Of a stretch of DNA of 7,083 bases, positions 1 through 5,428 are shown piece after piece. The notes under the pieces were generated by a model that saw only the letters and a list, made by a program, of their open reading frames with translations, was not told where the DNA came from and searched no databases. The position numbers were made by a program, and so were the translations under genes. How positions within the stretch are numbered: the first letter of the stretch is position 1; every line of letters starts with the position of its first letter. The DNA is from Phycisphaerales bacterium UBA7708 (GTDB lineage Bacteria > Planctomycetota > Phycisphaerae > Sedimentisphaerales > Anaerohalosphaeraceae), in assembly GCA_002482415.1 (NCBI GenBank), contig DLFY01000008.1, forward strand, positions 1 through 7,083, in the 5' to 3' direction.

Positions 1-881
1 AATCCTCCATGGATCGCTACCAGGCGGTCTGCAGATATGGTAAAATGCAGCCGTTTAAGGAAGTCCGGGCGGTCCGATCGGATGGCGCTGTTATCGACAT
101 CGAGTCGGCCATGCTGCCGTTTGTCTATGATGACAACCCGGCGGTGCTGGCGATTGTCAGAGATATTACCCGGGATAAAGCAATCCAAAAACAACTGCTC
201 CAGCAGCAGGAGCAGTTGCGTCGCCTGGTTACCCAGTTGATTCGAGCCGAAGAATTGCAGCGGCGCCGTATTGCCTCGGAACTGCATGATCATATCGGGC
301 AGGATCTGATTCTGGCCAAGATGAAAATCGACCAGATGTCGGCTGGACGTTTGGTTTCTTCCACGTCGCTGCAATCCGTCAGCAATCAGCTTGAATCCAT
401 CGTCGAACAGGTGCAAAGCCTGACGTTCGATATGGCAAGTCCCTCACTCCTTTCCAATGGTCTCAGGGAAGCTCTCAATGACTGGCTGGACAATGAAGTA
501 CAGCCTAAATATTCCCTATCCGTGGATTTTCAGTATGATGATCAGGCCGATGGTCTGCCCGAGGACATACAGGTCTTTCTCTATCGTGCGATGAAGGAAT
601 TGGTGATCAATGTAATCAAGCATGCAAGAGCCTGCCGGATTGAAATCGCAGTGGCTCTGAACAATGGTTCCATTGCGGTATCGGTCAGGGATGATGGTGT
701 CGGAATGGAATGGAGCGGGAAAGACCAGATGAAATCCAAAGGCGGCGGGTATGGATTGCTGAATCTGCGGCAGCGTGTCGCGTATATGGGCGGTTCCTTT
801 GAGGTGACCAGTACCTCCGGACAGGGAACCCGTGTTTCATTCAACATTCCGATAGAACTCAACTCAGGACAGAAACAATGA
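1..881 (+). CDS. PAS-containing sensor histidine kinase, HisKA_3/NarX-DegS type (5'-truncated)
   Basis: This is the transmitter part of a two-component sensor kinase that would autophosphorylate on histidine and pass the phosphate to the regulator encoded next to it. The frame is open to the window edge (first full codon at base 3), so the N-terminus is missing and the ATG at 9 is probably internal. Counting from that ATG, residues 1-55 look like the end of a PAS/PAC sensor domain (KEVRAVRSDGAVIDIE, then AIVRDITRDK). A glutamine-rich coiled-coil linker follows at about 55-85. The HisKA_3 dimerisation helix carries RRRIASELHDHIGQ with the probable phospho-acceptor His93. The HATPase_c domain has an N box (ELVINVIKHA, 197-206), a G1 box (DDGVGM, 228-233) and a glycine-rich GGGYGLLNLRQR segment (246-257). 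I see no membrane segment in the visible part. The signal sensed is unknown. The family call is firm. Confidence 0.95.
   Translation, partial: SSMDRYQAVCRYGKMQPFKEVRAVRSDGAVIDIESAMLPFVYDDNPAVLAIVRDITRDKAIQKQLLQQQEQLRRLVTQLIRAEELQRRRIASELHDHIGQDLILAKMKIDQMSAGRLVSSTSLQSVSNQLESIVEQVQSLTFDMASPSLLSNGLREALNDWLDNEVQPKYSLSVDFQYDDQADGLPEDIQVFLYRAMKELVINVIKHARACRIEIAVALNNGSIAVSVRDDGVGMEWSGKDQMKSKGGGYGLLNLRQRVAYMGGSFEVTSTSGQGTRVSFNIPIELNSGQKQ
866..881 (+). promoter_or_regulatory. Ribosome binding site and ATGA start/stop overlap coupling kinase and regulator
   Basis: AGGA at 866-869 lies inside the end of the kinase gene, 8 bases before the ATG at 878. The regulator start (878-880) overlaps the kinase stop TGA (879-881), the usual arrangement for translational coupling. 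A second ATG directly follows at 881, giving an 11-base spacing, so the start could be either. The 878 start has the better spacing. Confidence 0.7.
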
Positions 882-1534
882 TGATTAAAACACTGATTGT
901 CGATGATCATGAAATTGTACGTTTTGGTATTCGTTCGCTTTTCCAGACCTTTGGAGAATTACAGGTCGAAGTTGTCGGAGAGGCCGATAACGGGCGAACC
1001 GCTGTTGAAATGACGCAGCAGGAAAATCCCGATGTGGTGATTATGGATATTTCGCTGCCGGACATGAACGGAATGGAAGCGACCCGGCAGATTCGCAAAT
1101 CCTGCCCGAAAACCAAAGTGGTGATCCTGTCGATGCATAACGGCAGACGGTATGTTCGGGAAATGGTTCAAATGGGAGTCTCAGGGTATGTACTGAAATC
1201 CAGCATCTTTGATGATTTGCAGAACGCCATGCTCTCGGCGATGAAAAACCAGGTCTATCTCAGCCCCAAAATTGCCCAGTTGATTACCGAAGATTATCTC
1301 GCCTTGCTGAATAATCCCCAAAGAGATGAATCCCCGCTGTCCGGCAAACAAAAGGAAATCCTCCAATTGATTGCTGAAGGGAAGTCCTCCAAGGAAATCG
1401 CGGCCATCATGCAGATTGGCGTCAAGGCGGTGGAGTCCGCCAGGCATCGCATCATGGATAAGCTGCAAATCGACAATGTGGCGGATTTGACAAAATACGC
1501 CATCCAGGAAGGCCTGACCTCGCTGGATTTTTGA
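878..1534 (+). CDS. NarL/FixJ-type response regulator with LuxR helix-turn-helix
   Basis: This is a DNA-binding response regulator, 218 residues, the usual length for the NarL family. The receiver domain covers about residues 4-122: acidic pair Asp9-Asp10, phospho-acceptor Asp57 in VVIMDISLPDMNG, the conserved Ser85 of VVILSMHN, and Lys107 in GYVLKSS. A short linker leads to a LuxR-type HTH at about 153-212 (SPLSGKQKEILQLIAEGKSS, then KEIAAIMQIGVKAVESARHRIMDKL). It overlaps the upstream kinase gene by four bases, so the two are cotranscribed and almost certainly cognate partners. The recognition-helix segment reads VESARHRI where many relatives have VE.HR..I, a minor variation. Its target promoters are not visible. 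No intrinsic terminator in the forward direction follows; the hairpin downstream has its T tract on the opposite strand. Confidence 0.97.
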   Translation: MMIKTLIVDDHEIVRFGIRSLFQTFGELQVEVVGEADNGRTAVEMTQQENPDVVIMDISLPDMNGMEATRQIRKSCPKTKVVILSMHNGRRYVREMVQMGVSGYVLKSSIFDDLQNAMLSAMKNQVYLSPKIAQLITEDYLALLNNPQRDESPLSGKQKEILQLIAEGKSSKEIAAIMQIGVKAVESARHRIMDKLQIDNVADLTKYAIQEGLTSLDF

Positions 1535-1560
1535 CGGCGGGCGTTTTTGATTCGAAAATG

Positions 1561-1595
1561 CAAACAAAAAAGGCCCGGCATATCAGCCGGGCCTT
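1561..1595 (-). terminator. Intrinsic terminator of metK
   Basis: A perfect 10-bp stem (1570-1579 paired with 1586-1595, AAGGCCCGGC against GCCGGGCCTT) closes a six-base loop. Read on the minus strand it is followed by a T-rich tract (six T, G, three T; bases 1571 down to 1562). It lies 22 bases beyond the metK stop codon, so it terminates metK. Read on the plus strand the stem is followed by GTCAGAG, with no T run, so it should work poorly for the converging regulator gene. Confidence 0.9.
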
Positions 1596-1617
1596 GTCAG
1601 AGTCAGACAGGGGGCAA

Positions 1618-2817
1618 TTACTTTAAGCCCGCAGCCTTTTGTAAGGCAGGGACCATATCCAGCTTTTCCCAGGTGAAGTTTGTCTGGTTGCGGCCGAAAT
1701 GCCCGTTGCGGGCGGTTTCTTTGAAAATGGGCCGTTTCAGATTCAGGTGCTGAATCATCTTCTTGGGCGTCAGGGGGAACAGTCTCTTGACGATATCCTC
1801 AATCTTGTATTCATCAATCTTGGCTGTGCCTTCGGTATCGACCATGACGCTGACCGGCTCGGCCACGCCGATGGCATAGCTGAGCTGGACTTCGCAGGCG
1901 TCGGCCAGGCCGGCGGCAACGATGTTCTTGGCGATATAGCGGGCCATATAGCTGGCCGTACGGTCCACCTTGCTGGGGTCCTTGCCGCTGAAGGCACCGC
2001 CGCCGTGACTGCCGCGGCCCCCGTAAGTATCCACGATAATCTTGCGCCCGGTTAATCCGCAGTCCCCTTTAGGGCCGCCGACGACAAAACGTCCGGTCGG
2101 GTTGACGTGAATAATCATCTTCTTGTCAACCAGCTTCTTGGGCAGCACCGGCATAATGACCTGCTCGATAATCTGCTTGCGGAGCTTGTTATAGCTGATG
2201 TCTTCGGTGTGCTGGGTCGAAATGACCACGGTGTGAATCCGTTCGGGCTTGCCGTTGTCGCCGTATTGCACGGTAACCTGGCTTTTGCCGTCCGGACGGA
2301 GCCATTTGGCCTTGCCGCTTTGACGCAGCCGGGCAAGACGGTCGGTCAGTTCGTGAGCCAGGTAAATCGGCAGGGGCATATAGGCGGGGGTTTCCTTGCA
2401 GGCATACCCGAACATCAGGCCCTGATCGCCGGCACCCTGTTCCTTATGCAGCCCCTGACCTTCGGTGACGCCCTGCGAGATGTCCGGGCTTTGTCTGCCC
2501 AGAGTGACCAGGACTGCACAATTGTCCGCATCAAAACCGACGGCGGGATCATTGTAGCCAATTTCCCGGATTGTCTGTCTTACAACATCAGGAATATTGA
2601 CTTGGGCCTTGGTCGTCACTTCGCCGGATATCATTGCCATACCGGTAGTTACGAGTGTCTCGCAGGCCACCCGGCTGTTGGGGTCCTGGGCCAGTAATGC
2701 ATCCAATACCGCATCCGAAATCTGATCGGCCACTTTATCCGGGTGTCCCATGGTTACCGATTCGCTGGTAAACAGGTGCCCGCGACCGTTAAATCTCGTC
2801 CTTGCAGGTTTTGTCAT
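1618..2817 (-). CDS. metK: S-adenosylmethionine synthetase (methionine adenosyltransferase)
   Basis: This cytoplasmic enzyme joins L-methionine and ATP to make S-adenosylmethionine, the general methyl donor, releasing phosphate and diphosphate. The product is 399 residues, slightly longer than the roughly 385-residue E. coli protein, with full-length domain coverage. Visible signatures are [16 protein letters not shown] (24-39, with active-site His25), the family signature [12 protein letters not shown] (128-139), [13 protein letters not shown] (237-249), and the P-loop-like GGGAFSGKD (272-280) followed by [15 protein letters not shown] chose the ATG at 2817 because AAAGGA (2830-2825) sits seven bases upstream and the predicted promoter leaves a leader of about 40 bases. 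An in-frame ATG at 2853 would add 12 residues but would have almost no leader and no Shine-Dalgarno site. The gene appears monocistronic, with its own promoter and terminator. Confidence 0.98.
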   Translation of the reverse strand: MTKPARTRFNGRGHLFTSESVTMGHPDKVADQISDAVLDALLAQDPNSRVACETLVTTGMAMISGEVTTKAQVNIPDVVRQTIREIGYNDPAVGFDADNCAVLVTLGRQSPDISQGVTEGQGLHKEQGAGDQGLMFGYACKETPAYMPLPIYLAHELTDRLARLRQSGKAKWLRPDGKSQVTVQYGDNGKPERIHTVVISTQHTEDISYNKLRKQIIEQVIMPVLPKKLVDKKMIIHVNPTGRFVVGGPKGDCGLTGRKIIVDTYGGRGSHGGGAFSGKDPSKVDRTASYMARYIAKNIVAAGLADACEVQLSYAIGVAEPVSVMVDTEGTAKIDEYKIEDIVKRLFPLTPKKMIQHLNLKRPIFKETARNGHFGRNQTNFTWEKLDMVPALQKAAGLK

Positions 2818-2824
2818 ATAAAAG

Positions 2825-2830
2825 TCCTTT
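2825..2830 (-). promoter_or_regulatory. metK ribosome binding site
   Basis: AAAGGA on the minus strand, followed by a seven-base spacer (CTTTTAT) to the ATG at 2817. This site decides the start in favour of MTKPARTRF over the upstream in-frame ATG at 2853. Confidence 0.85.
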
Positions 2831-2864
2831 CGTCTGATTTGGAATTTCATCAAATAAACGAGCC

Positions 2865-2893
2865 ACTATACAGAGTTGTGATGATCAGGTCAA
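2865..2893 (-). promoter_or_regulatory. Predicted sigma-70-type promoter of metK
   Basis: On the minus strand, TTGACC (2893-2888) and TATAGT (2870-2865) are separated by exactly 17 bases. Each hexamer matches the consensus at five of six positions. The expected transcription start is near 2858, giving a leader of about 40 nt. That is too short to hold a known SAM riboswitch, so control of metK, if any, would act at initiation or from upstream DNA. Prediction only; no transcript data. Confidence 0.7.
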
Positions 2894-2901
2894 CGGCAAA
2901 C

Positions 2902-2926
2902 TCCCGGAAATGTGACAAATCCGGGA
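2902..2926. repeat. 7-bp-arm inverted repeat just upstream of the metK promoter
   Basis: TCCCGGA (2902-2908) and its exact reverse complement TCCGGGA (2920-2926) flank an 11-base spacer. The near edge lies eight bases upstream of the metK -35 hexamer. The position suits a regulator-binding site or, on RNA, a small hairpin. Neither strand has a T run after it, so it is not an intrinsic terminator. The binding protein, if any, is unknown. Confidence 0.5.
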
Positions 2927-3018
2927 TCGTATCATAGTATTGGGGCAGGAATCATTTCACGAAATAACTTGCCAAAATGCAGGGTTTCGTTTAGAAGGCA
3001 CCATAGTTAGTGCAGATT

Positions 3019-3046
3019 TTGCATGATTTAAAGACATGCCAATAAT
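3019..3046 (+). promoter_or_regulatory. Weak candidate promoter of the thioredoxin lipoprotein gene
   Basis: TTGCAT (3019-3024) and AATAAT (3041-3046) are 16 bases apart. The -10 box matches the consensus at five of six positions but the -35 only at three. Transcription would start near 3053, leaving a leader under 20 nt that just includes the AAAAGGA ribosome site. The A+T-rich stretch offers other registers, so this is tentative. Confidence 0.3.
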
Positions 3047-3057
3047 ATTTTTATAGA

Positions 3058-3064
3058 AAAAGGA
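3058..3064 (+). promoter_or_regulatory. Ribosome binding site of the thioredoxin lipoprotein gene
   Basis: AAAAGGA ends five bases before the ATG at 3070 and eight bases before a second in-frame ATG at 3073. Both starts give the same signal peptide apart from one methionine; the spacing slightly favours 3073. Confidence 0.75.
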
Positions 3065-3069
3065 TAAAT

Positions 3070-4143
3070 ATGATGGGAAATATAAAGGTTCGGATTTTGC
3101 GGATATTAACACTCGCTGCTTTTGTTTCTATTCTCATTGGGTGCAGCAAGAAAGAGCCTGCACAGCCTGAATCTTCGTCGCCGTCCTCTCAGGCCGTGCC
3201 TGCGGTTCCCATGAAACCCGTCGAAAAAGCCCCGGCCCCGGCGGCTGCACCTGCCGCAGTCGAAAGCAAGGCCCAGTTGGGTCAGCCGGCAGTCAAGTTA
3301 GACGGCTTAACCTGGATCAAGGGGGAGCCGGTGGCTTTTCAGGCCGGCAAGGTTTATGTTGTGGAGTTCTGGGCAACCTGGTGCGGCCCCTGCAAAGCGA
3401 CAATCCCGCATCTGACCGAAGTCCAGAAAAAATTCAAGGACCAGGGGGTCACCGTGGTTGGCGTCTCCAATGAAGCAAAAAATCTTGAAAAGGTCAAAAC
3501 GTTTGTCACTGAGCAGGGCGACAATATGGATTACACCGTGGCTGTCGATACCACCGGCACCGTCGAAACAGGGTATATGAAGGCCTACGAACAGCGCGGT
3601 ATTCCAACCGCATTCATCGTGGATGGCGCCGGCAACGTCGTCTGGTATGGGCACCCGTTGGCCGATATGGACGAGGTACTCACACAGGTCGCTGCCGGGA
3701 CGTTTGATGTGGCCGCCTATGCCAAGGTCAAAGCCGAACGCGAAGCCCAGCAGCGCCAGGCCCAGGCGTTGATTATGGAATACATAACCGGCCTCAGAGA
3801 CGACAAACCGGTTGAACAGACCCGTCCCGTCGCCGAAAAACTCATCGAGATGGCTCCTGCGGACATTCTCAACCAGATCGCATGGTTTATGCTGACAGAG
3901 CTTGACGAAGCCAACCGGGATTATCCGACTGCGCTGAAACTGGCCGAAAAAGCCAATAATCTGACCGAAGGCAAAGAAGCCAGTTTGTTGGATACCTATG
4001 CATTGGCGCTCTTTAAAAACGGCAAGGTTGCAGAAGCGATTGCCGCCCAGACCAAAGCGGTGGAACTGGCAGCAAACAACAAGCAAATGCAGGAGGAGCT
4101 TAAGACTCGCCTCGACGAATTTAAGGCTGCACTGAGTCAATAA
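3070..4143 (+). CDS. Lipoprotein thioredoxin (TlpA/ResA-like) with helical TPR-like C-terminal tail
   Basis: This is a membrane-anchored, extracytoplasmic thiol-disulfide oxidoreductase of 357 residues. A basic N-terminus and hydrophobic stretch (about 10-24) end in a lipobox, LIGC, with the lipidated Cys25. Ser at +2 would favour the outer membrane in a Lol-type system. A flexible Ser/Pro/Ala-rich linker spans about 30-66. The thioredoxin fold runs from about 68 to 212, with the redox pair Cys105/Cys108 in WATWCGPCK and the cis-proline Pro179 in RGIPTAFIVD. The tail (about 215-357) is charged and helical; residues 265-335 (LNQIAWFMLTE, then LDTYALALFKNGKVAEAIAAQ) resemble TPR repeats. Such a tail is absent from plain ResA/TlpA proteins and could bind a partner. 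TlpA-like proteins usually reduce cytochrome c apoproteins or other periplasmic thiols, but no cytochrome biogenesis gene is in view, so the client is unknown. Confidence 0.93.
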   Translation: MMGNIKVRILRILTLAAFVSILIGCSKKEPAQPESSSPSSQAVPAVPMKPVEKAPAPAAAPAAVESKAQLGQPAVKLDGLTWIKGEPVAFQAGKVYVVEFWATWCGPCKATIPHLTEVQKKFKDQGVTVVGVSNEAKNLEKVKTFVTEQGDNMDYTVAVDTTGTVETGYMKAYEQRGIPTAFIVDGAGNVVWYGHPLADMDEVLTQVAAGTFDVAAYAKVKAEREAQQRQAQALIMEYITGLRDDKPVEQTRPVAEKLIEMAPADILNQIAWFMLTELDEANRDYPTALKLAEKANNLTEGKEASLLDTYALALFKNGKVAEAIAAQTKAVELAANNKQMQEELKTRLDEFKAALSQ

Positions 4144-4162
4144 CAGGATTACGCTCGGAGAA

Positions 4163-4205
4163 ATACTGGTGGTTCGAGGCTCTATCGCCTCGCCCGTCAC
4201 AGTAT
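4163..4205. repeat. Long imperfect hairpin between thioredoxin and phosphoesterase genes
   Basis: ATACT (4163-4167) pairs with AGTAT (4201-4205). After a bulged G, GTG (4169-4171) pairs with CAC (4198-4200), then two G-T wobbles follow. After a small internal loop, CGAGGC (4175-4180) pairs with GCCTCG (4187-4192) around a six-base loop. In total about 16 pairs form over 43 bases. No T run follows on either strand, so it is not a classical intrinsic terminator. It fills nearly half of the 95-base gap and could be an RNA-processing or stability element, a dispersed palindromic repeat, or an atypical terminator. Confidence 0.55.
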
Positions 4206-4229
4206 CGTCCTGGTGACTATGATGAAAAT

Positions 4230-4233
4230 GGAG
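4230..4233 (+). promoter_or_regulatory. Ribosome binding site of the phosphoesterase gene
   Basis: GGAG ends five bases before the ATG at 4239. No later in-frame ATG would keep the signal peptide, which supports this start. Confidence 0.6.
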
Positions 4234-4238
4234 TCTCG

Positions 4239-5426
4239 ATGCCAAATCAATCACTGAATCACCTCGTCTGCTGCGGATTGCTCTTTCTTGGAGTGTTGTT
4301 TTCTTCACCTGCCTGCGCCCTTGAGATTGTCGCCGGACCCTGTCTGCAGAATCCAACTGAAACATCTATGTCCATTGTTTGGGTGACCGATGTCAACTGC
4401 ACAAGCTGGGTGGAATACGGCTCCTCTGAACAGGCGCTGGATCGGAAGGCCTTCGCCGGCAGCCATGGATTGATCGATGCCGACCAGACCATTCACCGCA
4501 TTACGATTGAAGGACTTTTTCCTGCAAGCACCTGTTATTATCGGATATGTTCAAAGGAGATACTCAAGTTTGAAGCGTATAAAGTGACCTATGGGCAGAC
4601 CCTGACCGGCGATGTCTGTCATTTCAATACTTTATCAAAAAACAAACCGGACTTTTCGTTTATTGTTTTAAACGATATCCACCAGCGTAACGATCTGTTC
4701 AAAAAACTGGCCGAACAGTCCGCTTCCAGGCCGTACGACCTGGTCTTCCTCAACGGAGATATCATCAGCGATATCAATAACACATCCCAAATCATCGATT
4801 ATGTCCTTAAGCCCTGTGCGGATCTGTTTGCCAAAACGACGCCGATGATTTACGTGCGGGGCAATCACGAAACCCGCGGCAAATATGCCCGAATGCTGCC
4901 GGACTATCTGGTGCTGCCCAACGGACGATTTTATTTCGCCTTTGACCACGGGCCGGTGCGATTTATCATTATGGATGGCGGCGAAGACAAAACCGATGAT
5001 AATCCGGCTTACAGCGGATTAGTGGACTTTGACCGCTATCGCATACAGCAGAAACACTGGCTGCAAAAGCAAATCCAGTCCGAGGCCTTCCAAAAAGCCC
5101 TGTTCAAAATCGTAGTCGTTCACATGCCTCCTGTTGCATCGCAACAATGGCATGGCTCCGACCACCTCTATGAACTGTGGAGACCCTTGTTTAATGAGGC
5201 TAAAATCGACCTGATGATTTGCGGCCACACCCATAAATATGAGGTCATTCAGCCCAAACCGGGCGTCTCGGAGTACCCCGTGATGATCGGCGGCAAACCC
5301 GCGGACAAAGAGGCCACCGTCATCCGAGTGGATGTCACCCGGGACAAACTTGATGCCGTGATGACAACCGATGAAGGCGCAACCGTGGGGACATACCAGG
5401 TCCTCCGTCGTCCGCCGGCCCTTTAG
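4239..5426 (+). CDS. Secreted purple-acid-phosphatase-like metallophosphoesterase
   Basis: This is a Sec-exported calcineurin-like phosphoesterase, 395 residues. The signal peptide has a hydrophobic core at about 8-22 and probable cleavage after ACA (25-27). Residues 28-132 resemble the fibronectin-III-like N-terminal domain of purple acid phosphatases (AGPCLQNPTETSMSIVWVTD, then WVEYG, LFPASTCYYRI). The catalytic domain (about 138-370) has the full dinuclear metal-binding set: Asp146 and His148 (NDIHQ), Asp174 (NGD), Asn209-His210 (RGNHE), His295 (VVHMPP), and His330/His332 (GHTH). It should hydrolyse phosphate esters outside the cytoplasm; whether the substrate is a monoester, nucleotide, phytate or phospholipid cannot be told. 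The diagnostic PAP tyrosine that gives the purple colour is not apparent: the position after the GD motif reads GDIIS rather than GDxxY, so an Fe-Tyr charge-transfer site is unlikely. It lies downstream of the thioredoxin gene on the same strand. Confidence 0.92.
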   Translation: MPNQSLNHLVCCGLLFLGVLFSSPACALEIVAGPCLQNPTETSMSIVWVTDVNCTSWVEYGSSEQALDRKAFAGSHGLIDADQTIHRITIEGLFPASTCYYRICSKEILKFEAYKVTYGQTLTGDVCHFNTLSKNKPDFSFIVLNDIHQRNDLFKKLAEQSASRPYDLVFLNGDIISDINNTSQIIDYVLKPCADLFAKTTPMIYVRGNHETRGKYARMLPDYLVLPNGRFYFAFDHGPVRFIIMDGGEDKTDDNPAYSGLVDFDRYRIQQKHWLQKQIQSEAFQKALFKIVVVHMPPVASQQWHGSDHLYELWRPLFNEAKIDLMICGHTHKYEVIQPKPGVSEYPVMIGGKPADKEATVIRVDVTRDKLDAVMTTDEGATVGTYQVLRRPPAL

Positions 5427-5428
5427 TT

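Larger units (their letters stand above)
2931..3069. other. Remainder of divergent metK/thioredoxin intergenic region
   Basis: Together with the metK leader and promoter, this makes a 252-base divergent non-coding region. It becomes A+T-rich toward 3069. I find no tRNA, no convincing small ORF and no conserved riboswitch architecture. The only structures seen are the weak forward promoter candidate near 3019-3046 and a GCATG...CATGC inverted repeat (3021-3025 and 3035-3039) lying within it. Confidence 0.5.

Noticed and set aside
2107..2697. A 196-residue open frame on the plus strand inside metK
   Set aside because: Antisense to a highly conserved, fully intact metK; the translation has no recognisable motif.
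2818..2853. Extended metK start at 2853 (12 more residues, [12 protein letters not shown])
   Set aside because: No Shine-Dalgarno site at that start, only about five bases downstream of the predicted transcription start, and the added residues do not resemble the MetK N-terminus; AAAGGA sits correctly for the 2817 start.
2818..2864. SAM riboswitch in the metK leader
   Set aside because: The predicted leader is only about 40 nt, lacks the multi-helix architecture of SAM-I or the known compact SAM and SAH classes, and has no terminator or sequestrator stem before the ribosome site.
4195..4223. TATGAT at 4218-4223 as a -10 box for the phosphoesterase gene
   Set aside because: No acceptable -35 at 16-18 bases, and transcription would start within the ribosome binding site.
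3307..4365. A 352-residue open frame on the minus strand across the thioredoxin gene and the start of the phosphoesterase gene
   Set aside because: It lies opposite a gene with clear thioredoxin motifs and signal peptide, its translation shows no recognisable domain, and it spans the intergenic hairpin. It is best explained as a codon-bias shadow.
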